Positions 8,282-16,713 of a stretch of DNA of 64,000 nt are shown here, one piece after another (positions within the stretch are counted from its first letter, which is position 1; every line of letters starts with the position of its first letter). This DNA is from Roseomonas indoligenes (GTDB lineage Bacteria; Pseudomonadota; Alphaproteobacteria; Acetobacterales; Acetobacteraceae): the NCBI RefSeq assembly GCF_017813365.1, contig NZ_JAGIZA010000002.1:62001-126000 (forward strand), written 5' to 3'. The notes beneath the pieces are model-generated. The model was not told the DNA's origin. It did not search any database and saw only the letters and a program-made list of their open reading frames with translations. The translations under genes were made by a program, and so were the position numbers.

Positions 8282-8494
8282 TCAGCGCCGTCCCGGCTCC
8301 ACGCGGTCTCCCACCCAGTTCCCGGCCCGGTTCAGCGCCGCACCGGTGTCACGCGCCGCGCCGCCTAGGGCATCGCCCGTCCGTTCTGCTGCCCGGTCCA
8401 TGGAGCGACCGGCCCGTTCCCCCGTGTCCGGCGAGCAGGCCAGGAGCAACTGCGCTGCAACCAGGGGCAGCAGGAAGGGGAGGGGACGGCGCAT
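8282..8494 (-). CDS. Small predicted lipoprotein
   Basis: 70 residues. Arg-rich start MRRPLPFLLPLVAAQLLLACS with a lipobox LLLAC (lipid-attachment Cys19), then a repetitive, Ala/Gly/Arg/Asp-rich amphipathic tail (GRSMDRAAERTGDALGGAARDTG) that looks helical. It resembles small entericidin-like or YtxH-like envelope proteins in style but carries no domain I can name. The start ATG 8494 was chosen because it begins the signal peptide; the frame is open 24 codons further upstream. It is separated from the GH8 gene upstream on the same strand by 84 bases. Confidence 0.65.
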   Translation of the reverse strand: MRRPLPFLLPLVAAQLLLACSPDTGERAGRSMDRAAERTGDALGGAARDTGAALNRAGNWVGDRVEPGRR

Positions 8495-8578
8495 CGGCCA
8501 GGACTCCGGACGGGAATGGCGGAGCGGGCAGGATGCCGCCCCACCATCCGGGCCGCCAGCGGGCACAGGCCCGCCGGA

Positions 8579-9700
8579 TCAGACGGTCGGGGCGCCCGCC
8601 CGGGCCTCCTGCCACGCGATCCGGGAGAGCATGATGAGCGAGGCGCCGTAGTAGTCGGGCGCCTGGGCCACGCGCGGCAGTTCCTGGATGCGGCGGCGCG
8701 GGTCCTGCGTGGCGCGGGCCAGCATGGCGACAGCCTGGATTCCGGCATGTCCGGGATAGGGCGCGAGACTGTTGTTCCGCAGGTCCGTCCAGGCCGGCAC
8801 CTCGGCGGTGGGGCGGGTCCAGAAGCTGGCGCAGGCCTGCAGCGCTGGGTTGTCCTTCTGCCCGGCCCAGGCGAGGTAGAGGGGCACGCGCACCGCATCC
8901 CAGGAGAAGCGGGTGGGCCAGCTGGCGGCCAGGCGGGGCTTGAAGCTGCTTTCCCGCGGCACCTCGATCCAGTCGGCGGGCAGGCCCCAGCGTCCGAAGC
9001 GCGCCTCCCGGCAGCACAGGTCCAGCCCGTCCGAAACCAGGCGCCGCCACTGCGGGCCGGGCACCAGCCGCTCAAAGGCCGTCAGCGCGGGGAAGACATA
9101 GTAGGAAGGGTTCACCACCACGTGGTCCCGCTTCTCGAAACCGCCCTGGGCCGGCAGCAGCACCAGCTTGCCGGCCACTTCCCGCGTGCAAAGCGTTAGG
9201 ATGTCGCGGGCAATCAGGGCCGCCTCCCGCTCCAGGTTAGGGCGGGTAAAAAGGTCGGCACCGCGCATCAGGCCCCAGGCGATCAGGATGTCGCCGTCCG
9301 TGGCGTTGTTCTGGTCGCCCACCGGATCCACGGAGTCGCCGCGGTAGCGCCACGCGTGCAGGTTGTCCCGCCGGTGGCGCAGGTAGCGGCGCGTCCAGTC
9401 CCAGATTCGGTCGAAGGTGGCGGTGTCCCCGGCCTCGGCGGCGAAGAGAAGGCCGAAGCCCTGCCCCTCCGTATGGGTCTCGTCACCCTTGCCGGTATCG
9501 AGGACCCGGCCCTCGCGGGTGACGTAGCGGCCGCGGAAGGCGGCCCATTCGGTCTTCAGCTCGGCCAGCCACTCGGGCATGCCCTGCGCCCGGACACTGC
9601 GCGGCAGTCCGAGGAGGGCAGGGGCGGCAAGCAGCCCCAGCATGGCACGACGACTTCCGGCGGTGCGAAGGGCAGCGTTGGGGTCGGCAGAGGATTCCAT
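8579..9700 (-). CDS. Glycoside hydrolase family 8 (endoglucanase/BcsZ-like), exported
   Basis: About 373 residues. A Tat-like signal is present (SRRAMLGLLAAPALLGLP, twin Arg 17-18, cleavage after VRAQ). GH8 hallmarks are THTEGQGFGLLFA with the proton-donor Glu at about 78, and NNATDGDILIAW with the catalytic/substrate Asp region 135-137. These fit a periplasmic beta-1,4-glucanase of the CMCase/BcsZ type, which trims cellulose-like polymers during export. No bcsA, bcsB or bcsC is in the window, so the partner synthase is elsewhere or absent. The ATG at 9700 is preferred over a TTG at 9715. Confidence 0.85.
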   Translation of the reverse strand: MESSADPNAALRTAGSRRAMLGLLAAPALLGLPRSVRAQGMPEWLAELKTEWAAFRGRYVTREGRVLDTGKGDETHTEGQGFGLLFAAEAGDTATFDRIWDWTRRYLRHRRDNLHAWRYRGDSVDPVGDQNNATDGDILIAWGLMRGADLFTRPNLEREAALIARDILTLCTREVAGKLVLLPAQGGFEKRDHVVVNPSYYVFPALTAFERLVPGPQWRRLVSDGLDLCCREARFGRWGLPADWIEVPRESSFKPRLAASWPTRFSWDAVRVPLYLAWAGQKDNPALQACASFWTRPTAEVPAWTDLRNNSLAPYPGHAGIQAVAMLARATQDPRRRIQELPRVAQAPDYYGASLIMLSRIAWQEARAGAPTV

Positions 9701-9880
9701 CGTCGCAATGCCCAAAGAGTGTGCGGTGTGTTAACGGAACGATGCACGCATAAGTTGTCTACAATCGTCAAGCGCATCTCGAAGTGGTGCATCACGTAGA
9801 ACACACTCCTGTGGCCTTTGGGCAATAACGGCCGGTTTGCCTGTGTTGACCCTGCCGGGCAGGGCGAGCAGTCTGCGCGC

Positions 9881-10222
9881 GTGAGCGCCATCGACCCGGA
9901 CGTAGCAGGCCAGCTGGCCGCAGAGCTTCCACGCGACGTCTTCGTGGGGATCGTGCGGACCTTCGAGCAGGACCTCGCGCGGCTGGTGCGGCAGATGATC
10001 GATGCCGTGCGGGCGGGAAACACGGAGGAATACCGCCGGGCCGCCCATAGCCTGGCGGGCGCAGCCGGCTCCATCGGCGCCAAGGCGCTGGAAGCGCTGG
10101 CCCGGCAGGCCATGCGCTCGGACGACCGCACCCCGGCCCAGCAGATGATCCTCGGCATCGGGCAAGAGGCGAAGGCGGCGCTCGTGGAGCTGGCGGCCCT
10201 GGCGGCCGAGAACGGCGGCTGA
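9881..10222 (+). CDS. Histidine phosphotransfer (HPt) domain protein
   Basis: About 113 residues, a free-standing HPt four-helix bundle. The phosphorylatable histidine is His56 in RRAAHSLAGAAGSIGA, matching the HxLxGxxxxxG rule. The preceding FVGIVRTFEQDLARLVRQMIDAV is the usual amphipathic helix. Start GTG 9881 gives a compact domain; a TTG at 9818 would add 21 residues without homology. It is convergent with the hybrid kinase whose receiver domains lack a built-in HPt, so it is the natural shuttle for that kinase's phosphorelay. This pairing is inference from position and domain content. Confidence 0.82.
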   Translation: MSAIDPDVAGQLAAELPRDVFVGIVRTFEQDLARLVRQMIDAVRAGNTEEYRRAAHSLAGAAGSIGAKALEALARQAMRSDDRTPAQQMILGIGQEAKAALVELAALAAENGG

Positions 10223-10252
10223 TCCTCCTGCCCGGTGGCCGGAGGGCCGGCC

Positions 10253-12868
10253 TTACTCCCCCGCCGGCTCCACCACGCGCGGGGTGAAGCCGATCGCGCG
10301 CATGAGCTGCTCCCGCTGCACGGGCTTGGACAGGTAGTCGTCCATTCCCGCCTCCCGGCACTGGCGCTCGAACTGCGGACCGACGGCGGCGGTGAGGCCG
10401 ACGATCCGGGTCTCCCGGTTGAGCCCCGCCGCGCGGATGGCCCGCGTCGCCTCCAGCCCGTCCATCACGGGCATCTGCAGGTCCATCAGGATCACGTCGA
10501 AGCGGGCGGCGCGGCAGGCCTCCACCGCCTCGGCCCCATTGCCCGCCACCGTCACCTCGGCCCCGATCCGCGCCAGCAGGGCGCGCATGAGGAGCTGGTT
10601 CGTGGCGTTGTCCTCCACCAGAAGCAGGCGCTGCGGGCGGGAAGGCTCGGGCTCGCGGGCGGGCTCCGGCGCGGCCGCGGCGCCGGCTGGGGCCAGGGCC
10701 CCCAGCAAGGCCTCCAGCAGCCGGCTGGGCAGGGCCGGCTTCAGCAGCATGGCGTCGATCAGCCCGGGCGGCGGGGCGCCCAGGGGCATCGCCTGCGCCT
10801 CCACCCCGAAGGAGCAGAGGACGAGGGCGGGGTTGCCCAGCGCCGCCGCCTCCGCCCGGATCTGGCGGGCGACCTCGATCCCCCCCATCCCCGGCATGGC
10901 GCCATCCAGTACCGCGGCGTGAAAGGCGGTGCCGCGCCGCGCCGCCAGGCGCAGCAGGTGCAGGGCCGCCGCCCCGCCCTCCGTCGCCATTGCCGAGGCG
11001 CCGAAGGCGGTGAACTGGCGCACCATCACCTCGCGGTTCAGCAACAGGTCGTCCACCACGAGGATGCGGCGCCCGGCCAGCGGCGGCCGCACGGGCTCGG
11101 GCTGGGGCATCGCGCCCACCACGATCCAGAAGCGGAACACGCTGCCGCCGCCCTTGCGCGGCGTCGCCTCGATCCCGCCGTCCATCTGCTCGGCCAGCTT
11201 GCGGCAGATCGCCAGGCCCAGCCCGGTTCCGCCGTATTTGCGGCTGATGGAGGCATCGGCCTGGGTGAAGCGCTCGAACAGGATCGGCACCTTGGCAGGG
11301 TCCACGCCGATCCCGGTATCGGCGACCGCGACGTTGAGGCGGAGCGCGCCCGGCTCGTCCTCCAGCGGCGCGGCGCTGATCGAGACCTCGATCCAGCCGC
11401 TCTCGGTGAACTTGATGGCATTGCCGACAAGGTTGAACAGGATCTGCCGGAAGCGCCCGGGATCGCCGAGCACCTGCCGCGGCATCTCCGGCGGCAGGGA
11501 GGCGACCATCTCAACACCCTTAGAGGCCGCCCGGGCCGCAAAGAGCTCCACGATGGTGGCGATCTCGTTCTCCAGCGTGAAGGGGATGTGCTCGTGCTCG
11601 ATCATCCCCGCCTCCAGCTTGGAGAAGTCGAGGATGTCGTTCAGCACCATCAACAGGTGCTCCGCGCTGCCCTGGATGGTCTCGCCGTAGCGGCGCTGGA
11701 TCGGGTCCAGGTTGGAATCCAGCAGCAGCCCGGTCATCCCGATCACGCCGTTCATCGGCGTGCGGATCTCGTGGCTCATCGCGGCCAGGAATTCCTCCTT
11801 GGCCCGCGTGGCGGCCCGCGCCTCGCGCTCGCTCTCCTGCAGGGCGTCGCCCTGCGCCTTCAGCAGCGCCGCCTGGCGGGACATGAGCCAGAGGGCGACG
11901 AGCATGATGGCCGCGATCGCGACGCCGCCGCCGATCAGCAGGGCCCCCAGCCGCTCCACCCCCTCGAAGGCCGCGCGCCGGGGCCGCGCCGCCTCGATCA
12001 CCATCGTGCCCTGGCGGATGGTGGAGAAGGAGGCGAAGACGTTCTGCCCGTCCTGGTCCTGGCCGGAGAAGGTGCCGGTCTCCCGCCGCGGCAGGAAGTC
12101 GCGGAACAGCCAGGCCGAGGGGTTGGCCTCCCCGATCCCGTCTACCCGCCCGTCGGAGCGGGCGAGGAGGAGGCCGTTCAGGGAGTGAATCCGCACCGTC
12201 ACCCCGAAGGCCTCGGCGTGGCGGCGGCCGATGGAGATGAGGTAGTCCGGGTTCAGCAGGGCCACGGCCGCGCCGTTGAACTCCCCGCCCGGGGTCCGCA
12301 GCCCGCGGGCGAGCGGAATGGACCAGATGCCTGCCGCCTGGATGGCGCGCGCCTGCATGGAGGCGGAGCCGCCGAGGAAGCGCCCCGCCTCAGGCGCGCC
12401 CAGGCGCAGCGCGGGGCCGCCCAGCCGCAGCACCCGGAACCAGTCCCGGTCCGCCACCGAGGCGCCGCGCAGGCTCTCCACCGTGGAGGCGGTGACGATG
12501 CCGTTGGCGTCCACTACCAGCACCGCCCGCAACTGGGGCACGTCGCGGATCCGCCCGGCGAGGGAACGCGTCGTGCCGGCGGGGTCTGGGTCGGCGGTGC
12601 GCTCCGCCATGTCCAGCAGGACGAAGTCCACGGTCTGGATGGCGCGGGCGAGCTGGTCGGCCATGGCGGCGGTCACGCCCATGGTCAGACGCTCCGCGTC
12701 ATTCGCCGCCTCGCGCTGGCCCCGGTCGAATAAAATGAGATAAACAGCGGCGAAGCAGACGCCCACGATCAGAACGGTTGCCGCGAACAGCCGCCAGGGT
12801 CGAGGGGTGGCAGGCCTGGCGGGGCCGTGCCTCAGCAGCCGGTCGAAGGGAGTTGGCGACGTGTTCAT
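10253..12868 (-). CDS. Hybrid sensor histidine kinase with two receiver domains
   Basis: 871 residues. Order: cytoplasmic N-tail; TM1 (27-47); extracytoplasmic sensor of double-Cache type (about 55-300, with [14 protein letters not shown] and a DRDWF motif); TM2 (308-329). Next come HisKA with His366 in [17 protein letters not shown] and HATPase_c (N box [10 protein letters not shown] 478-487, G1 DTGIG, G2 [13 protein letters not shown]). Receiver 1 has Asp655 in VLDGAMPGM and receiver 2 has Asp796 in [13 protein letters not shown], with Lys848 in YLSKP. There is no HPt in the protein; the neighbouring convergent gene supplies one. Its ATG shares bases with the start codon of the divergent solute-binding protein gene. 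The stimulus is unknown; Cache domains usually bind small organic ligands. Confidence 0.92.
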   Translation of the reverse strand: MNTSPTPFDRLLRHGPARPATPRPWRLFAATVLIVGVCFAAVYLILFDRGQREAANDAERLTMGVTAAMADQLARAIQTVDFVLLDMAERTADPDPAGTTRSLAGRIRDVPQLRAVLVVDANGIVTASTVESLRGASVADRDWFRVLRLGGPALRLGAPEAGRFLGGSASMQARAIQAAGIWSIPLARGLRTPGGEFNGAAVALLNPDYLISIGRRHAEAFGVTVRIHSLNGLLLARSDGRVDGIGEANPSAWLFRDFLPRRETGTFSGQDQDGQNVFASFSTIRQGTMVIEAARPRRAAFEGVERLGALLIGGGVAIAAIMLVALWLMSRQAALLKAQGDALQESEREARAATRAKEEFLAAMSHEIRTPMNGVIGMTGLLLDSNLDPIQRRYGETIQGSAEHLLMVLNDILDFSKLEAGMIEHEHIPFTLENEIATIVELFAARAASKGVEMVASLPPEMPRQVLGDPGRFRQILFNLVGNAIKFTESGWIEVSISAAPLEDEPGALRLNVAVADTGIGVDPAKVPILFERFTQADASISRKYGGTGLGLAICRKLAEQMDGGIEATPRKGGGSVFRFWIVVGAMPQPEPVRPPLAGRRILVVDDLLLNREVMVRQFTAFGASAMATEGGAAALHLLRLAARRGTAFHAAVLDGAMPGMGGIEVARQIRAEAAALGNPALVLCSFGVEAQAMPLGAPPPGLIDAMLLKPALPSRLLEALLGALAPAGAAAAPEPAREPEPSRPQRLLLVEDNATNQLLMRALLARIGAEVTVAGNGAEAVEACRAARFDVILMDLQMPVMDGLEATRAIRAAGLNRETRIVGLTAAVGPQFERQCREAGMDDYLSKPVQREQLMRAIGFTPRVVEPAGE

Positions 12869-13766
12869 GCGCGGTGCGGCCATCATCGCAGCACTTTGTC
12901 TCTTTTGCGAGACCGCATCGGATGGCCCGGCCCTCGCGCAGTCATTGAACCGGCGGAACGGGGCGCCGCCCATTGCGGCCAGACCGGCGGACAAGCCCCT
13001 GGACCAACCCGTGGACAAGCCGGCGGAATCGCCGCCGGACCCGCCGATGGACCGCCTCTCCCTCATCCGCGCGCGGCGGGAGCTGCTGATCTGCACCGTG
13101 CCGGACCTGCCTTCCCTTTCCTGGCGGAACGCCCGGAACGGCGAACTGGAGGGACTGGACGCCGACATGGCGCGGTACCTGGCCGCGCGGCTCCGGGTGC
13201 GCCCGGTTTTCGTGGAGACCCTGCCGGGCGCGATCGTCGGCCTGATCGAGCGCGGGAGTTGCGACGTGGGCATGGGCGGGCTGGGCATCACCCCCGCCCG
13301 GGCGGAGCGGGTGGCCTTCACCAAGCCCTTCCTCTCCGGCCCGCTGGCGGCGGTCAGCCAGCAGGTAAGCCAGCGCGTGCCGGGCTGGCGGGAGATGGAC
13401 CGCGAAGGGGTGGTCGTGGCCGTGCTCGCCGGCTCCGTGGCGGAGGAGGTGATGCGCCAGCGGCTGCGCCAGGCGGAGCTCTTCTCGGTCTCCCCGCCGC
13501 TGAACCCGGAGCAGGAGACCGGCGCCGGCCGGGCGGATGTCTTCGTGACGGACTACGCCGACGCCCGCCGGCTGCGGGAGGACGATGCCTGGCGCGTCAC
13601 CGACGCGCCGCGCACGGTGGGGGAGACGCTCTACGCCTACGCCGTGCCGAAGGGTGACGTGGCCTGGCTGGCGGAACTGAACCGCTTCCTCTCGGCGCTG
13701 AAGGGGGACGGCACGCTGGCGCGGGCGGCCGAGCGCTGGGCCCTGCGCGACGTGCTGGTGAACTAG
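12867..13766 (+). CDS. Extracellular solute-binding protein family 3, periplasmic
   Basis: 299 residues. Signal peptide [25 protein letters not shown], then a Pro/Asp-rich spacer (about 37-66, with [19 protein letters not shown]), then an SBP_bac_3 domain ([40 protein letters not shown]-like stretch, AFTKPF). This family binds amino acids or related acids for ABC importers or presents them to sensors. No ABC permease or ATPase adjoins it; its divergent neighbour is the Cache-domain hybrid kinase, so a ligand-presenting role for that kinase is plausible. Start ATG 12867 begins the signal peptide and forms a CATG with the kinase start. Confidence 0.82.
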   Translation: MRGAAIIAALCLFCETASDGPALAQSLNRRNGAPPIAARPADKPLDQPVDKPAESPPDPPMDRLSLIRARRELLICTVPDLPSLSWRNARNGELEGLDADMARYLAARLRVRPVFVETLPGAIVGLIERGSCDVGMGGLGITPARAERVAFTKPFLSGPLAAVSQQVSQRVPGWREMDREGVVVAVLAGSVAEEVMRQRLRQAELFSVSPPLNPEQETGAGRADVFVTDYADARRLREDDAWRVTDAPRTVGETLYAYAVPKGDVAWLAELNRFLSALKGDGTLARAAERWALRDVLVN

Positions 13767-13809
13767 GCGGCCGGGCGGCGATCTGCCCCAGGGCAGTCGT
13801 CCAGGTGAC

Positions 13810-14499
13810 CTAGATCCCGCCCAGCGTCTCCAGCCAGCGCCGCTTGCCGCCCCCGGCCACATGGGCCTCCCCCAGGGCGCGGGCACGGGGGGCGTCGCCG
13901 GCCGCCGCCGCGTCCAGCATCGCCGCGTGCTCCGCGTTGCTCTCCCGCATGGCCGCCGGCCGGGCGAGCGAGCGCTGGCGGGCGAGGTGGCTCTCCTTCA
14001 ACAGGGAACCGTAGAGGCCCGCCGCGCGGCGGTGCCCGGCCGCCTCCAGCAGCGCCTCGTGGAAGGCGAGGTTGCCGGCGTAGTAGCCGGCGGCTTCACC
14101 CGCGCCGGCATCGGCCTCCATCGCCGCGACCTGCGCCCGGAGCCCTTCCATCGTGCCGGGCGGCAGCGTGCCCGCCGCCGCCCGTTCCGCGATGCGGCCG
14201 AGCACGAAGCCCTGGAGCAGGGCGCGCATGTCGTAGAGCTCGGCCACTTCCTCGGGTTCCAGCCGCCGAACGCTCATGCCCTGGCCGGCGGGCCCGGCCG
14301 CCACAAGCCCCTCCCGCTCTAACCCGCGCAGCGCCTCCCGCAGCGGCCCGCGGGAGAGGCCGAGGCGCGCGGCCAGCGCCACCTCGTTCAGCCGGGCTCC
14401 CGGCGCCAGCTCGCCGGAGAGGATGAGTTCCTCCAGCCCGGCGCGGGCACGCTCGGCCAACAGGGCGGAAGGCGGGGCCGGCGGGGGTGGCAGATCCAT
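13810..14499 (-). CDS. GntR-family transcriptional regulator, FadR/FCD subfamily
   Basis: 229 residues. The N-terminal winged helix (RARAGLEELILSGELAPGARLNE, then ARLGLSRGPLREALRGLEREGL) is the GntR DNA-binding signature. The C-terminal all-helical FCD domain has the metal/ligand-binding pattern (DMRALLQGFVLGRIAE, NLAFHEALLEAAGH, then E-H near 'SNAEHAAMLDA'). It binds an organic acid or acyl-CoA-type effector. It is divergent from the CoA-transferase/crotonase/Bug genes, and a perfect palindrome lies between the two start sites, so it most likely controls that operon and itself. Confidence 0.88.
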   Translation of the reverse strand: MDLPPPPAPPSALLAERARAGLEELILSGELAPGARLNEVALAARLGLSRGPLREALRGLEREGLVAAGPAGQGMSVRRLEPEEVAELYDMRALLQGFVLGRIAERAAAGTLPPGTMEGLRAQVAAMEADAGAGEAAGYYAGNLAFHEALLEAAGHRRAAGLYGSLLKESHLARQRSLARPAAMRESNAEHAAMLDAAAAGDAPRARALGEAHVAGGGKRRWLETLGGI

Positions 14500-14527
14500 G
14501 GGCGGAGGGCATCACGGCCGCGCGTGG

Positions 14528-14550
14528 CCTGTCAACAGCCTGTTGACAGG
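14528..14550. promoter_or_regulatory. Palindromic operator overlapping back-to-back -35 elements
   Basis: CCTGTCAACA-GCC-TGTTGACAGG: two perfect 10-base arms around a 3-base centre, midway between the divergent GntR and CoA-transferase genes. Each arm contains TTGACA, one per strand (14543-14548 on plus, 14530-14535 on minus), so a dimeric repressor bound here would block both putative -35 elements. The -10 regions are not convincing on either side. Assignment to the adjacent FCD regulator is inferred from position and symmetry. Confidence 0.6.
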
Positions 14551-14591
14551 GCGGCCCGCCCGGATCAGCCTGCGCCGCAGGAGGACTTGCC

Positions 14592-15803
14592 ATGCTCGAT
14601 GCCACGAACCCTGCCGAGACAGGGACCTCTGCCGGCGCCCTCTCCCGCTTCACCGTGCTGGACCTCACCCGCGTCCGCTCCGGCCCCACCTGCGTCCGCC
14701 AGCTGGCGGACTGGGGCGCGAAGGTGATTAAGATCGAGATGCCGGAGGGGCTGGACCAGGGCGACCCGATGGGCGGCCCGCGCGGCGGCCCGGACTTCCA
14801 GAACCTGCACCGCAACAAGCGCGGGCTGACGCTGAACCTGAAGTCGCCCGAGGGCGTGGCGATCCTGAAGAAGCTCGCCGCCGAGGCCGATGTGGTGGTG
14901 GAGAACTTCCGCCCGGATGTGAAGGACCGGCTGGGCATCGGCTACGAGGACCTGGCAGCGGTGAACCCGCGCCTCGTCTACGCCTCCATCTCCGGCTTCG
15001 GGCAGGACGGCCCCTATGCCGGCCGACCGGGCTTCGACCAGATCGCCCAGGGCATGGGCGGGCTGATGTCCATCACCGGCCTGCCCGGCCAGGGCCCGGT
15101 GCGTGTGGGCATCCCCATCGCCGATCTTTGCGCCGGGCTGTTTGCCGCCCAGGGCATCATGGTGGCCCTGCTGGAGCGCGAGGTCTCGGGCAAGGGCCAG
15201 TGGGTGCAGACCTCCCTGCTGCAGGCCCAGGCCTTCATGCTGGACTTCCAGGCCGCGCGCTGGCTCCAGGCCGGCGAGGTGCCGAAGCAGGCCGGCAACA
15301 ACCACCCGACCTCCATCCCCACCGGCGTCTTCAAGACGAAGGACGGGCACATCAACATCGCCGCCACCGGCAACGCGATCTGGAAGCGCTTCGCCATCGC
15401 TGCTGGCGCACCGGAATGGCTGGAGGACCCGCGCTTCAAGGACTCCGCCTCCCGCTCGGAGAACCGTGATGCGCTGAACGCGCTGATCGACGCCAAGATC
15501 GCCGAGCGCACGAGCGAGGAGTGGGTGACGGCGCTGAACGAGGCCGGCGTGCCGGCGGGCCCGATCTACTCCATCGACCAGATGTTCGGTGACGTGCAGG
15601 TGAAGCACCTGGGCATCGCGACGACCCTGGATGACGGGACGAAGAGCCAGACCTATGTCGGCCAGCCATTCACCCTTTCCCGCACGCCCAGCCGCATCAC
15701 CAGCCACCCGCCCGCCATCGGCCAGCACTCGGCGGAAATTATGGCGGAGATGGGTGTCCCCGAAGACGAGATCGCGGGCCTCAAGTCCCGCCAAGTGATC
15801 TGA
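14592..15803 (+). CDS. CaiB/BaiF family (class III) CoA-transferase
   Basis: 403 residues, the typical length. Good AGGAGG site before ATG 14592. Family marks: VLDLTRVRSGPTCVRQLADWGAKVIKIE at the start, HRNKRGLTLNLKSPEG, DVVVENFRPDVKDRLG, SGFGQDGPYAGRPGFDQIAQ. Asp178 in IPIADLCAGLFAA sits where the family's catalytic aspartate lies, before a long helix. Such enzymes move CoA between carboxylic acids through an aspartyl-CoA anhydride. The following crotonase and Bug binding protein suggest uptake and CoA activation of an organic acid. The specific acid cannot be read from the sequence. Confidence 0.9.
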   Translation: MLDATNPAETGTSAGALSRFTVLDLTRVRSGPTCVRQLADWGAKVIKIEMPEGLDQGDPMGGPRGGPDFQNLHRNKRGLTLNLKSPEGVAILKKLAAEADVVVENFRPDVKDRLGIGYEDLAAVNPRLVYASISGFGQDGPYAGRPGFDQIAQGMGGLMSITGLPGQGPVRVGIPIADLCAGLFAAQGIMVALLEREVSGKGQWVQTSLLQAQAFMLDFQAARWLQAGEVPKQAGNNHPTSIPTGVFKTKDGHINIAATGNAIWKRFAIAAGAPEWLEDPRFKDSASRSENRDALNALIDAKIAERTSEEWVTALNEAGVPAGPIYSIDQMFGDVQVKHLGIATTLDDGTKSQTYVGQPFTLSRTPSRITSHPPAIGQHSAEIMAEMGVPEDEIAGLKSRQVI

Positions 15804-15826
15804 GAACGAGCGATCTAGGACCAGAC

Positions 15827-16642
15827 ATGCCCGACGCGCTTCCCCCGGCGAACCCTGCCCTCGGCACCGACAAGATGCTCTCCCGCAAGGAGGGCGGCGT
15901 CGGCTGGATGATCTTCAACAACCCCGAGCGCCACAACGCCGTCTCCATGGAGATGTGGGAGGCGGCGGAAAAGATCCTGGCCGACTTCCAGGCCGATCCA
16001 GAGGTCCGCGTCGTGGTCGTCACGGGCGCGGGCGGCAAGGCCTTCGTCTCCGGCGCCGACATCTCGAAGTTCGAGAGCGAGCGCAGCAGCAAGGAGGCGG
16101 TGGACGCCTACCAGGCGCAGACGGCGAAGGTCTACGACGCCCTCTCGGACTTTCCGAAGCCGACCATCGCCGCGATCCGCGGCCACTGCATTGGCGGCGG
16201 CTCCGCGCTGGCGGTCTGCTGCGACCTGCGGATCTGCACGGAGAAGTCCTCCTTCGGCATCCCGGCCGCCAAGCTCGGCCTGGGCTATCCGCTGAAGGGC
16301 ATCCGGCGGCTGGTGCACCTCGTCGGCCCCTCCTTCGCGAAGGAGCTCTTCTTCACCGCCAAGCGGTTTTCCGCGGAGGACGCCCGGATCATGGGGCTGG
16401 TGAACCGCGTGGTGGCCGATGACGCGCTGGAAGCCACGATCACCGACTACGCGGGCACCATCGCCGGTAATGCGCCGCTGACCGTCGGCTCCGTGAAGGC
16501 CATCGTCGGCGAGGCGCTGAAGGCCGAGCCCGACGAGGCGCTGTGCGACCGTCTGGTGGCCGGGTGCTTCGCCAGCGAGGACTACATCGAGGGCCGCCGC
16601 GCCTTCATGGAGAAGCGGCCGCCGCAGTTCAAAGGCCGCTAA
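15827..16642 (+). CDS. Crotonase-superfamily protein (annotated class: enoyl-CoA hydratase) lacking both catalytic glutamates
   Basis: 271 residues with the crotonase fold. The oxyanion-hole segments are SGADIS and GHCIGGGSAL, followed by CDLRICTEKSSFGIPAAKLGLG, KELFFTAKRFSAEDA and GLVNRVV. The two glutamates that add water in classical hydratase (in GGG-C-E-L and in P-E-x-x-L-G) are both alanine here (GGGSAL and IPAAKLG). Hydration is therefore doubtful; isomerase, decarboxylase or hydrolase chemistry is possible. I recall similar E-to-A members in other proteobacteria, so this may be a subfamily trait. It lies 23 bases after the CoA-transferase gene. Confidence 0.85.
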   Translation: MPDALPPANPALGTDKMLSRKEGGVGWMIFNNPERHNAVSMEMWEAAEKILADFQADPEVRVVVVTGAGGKAFVSGADISKFESERSSKEAVDAYQAQTAKVYDALSDFPKPTIAAIRGHCIGGGSALAVCCDLRICTEKSSFGIPAAKLGLGYPLKGIRRLVHLVGPSFAKELFFTAKRFSAEDARIMGLVNRVVADDALEATITDYAGTIAGNAPLTVGSVKAIVGEALKAEPDEALCDRLVAGCFASEDYIEGRRAFMEKRPPQFKGR

Positions 16643-16713
16643 GCCCGACGATCCGGCCCCCGGAGAGACCCGCGACAGACGGGCCCCGGGGCGCCGCAGG
16701 AGAGGAGTCCGAG

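Noticed and set aside
9701-9880. Possible operator from GTGTGTT (9726-9732) and AACACAC (9800-9806)
   Set aside because: Seven-base arms 67 bases apart are too short and too distant to support a call; noted only as part of a less GC-rich divergent promoter region.
10223-10252. Terminator between the HPt gene and the kinase gene
   Set aside because: Only short GGCC pairs are present; the possible stem is too short to call.
10235-12733. 832-residue plus-strand frame opposite the hybrid kinase
   Set aside because: His/Gly/Arg-rich antisense shadow of a clear kinase gene; typical in GC-rich DNA.
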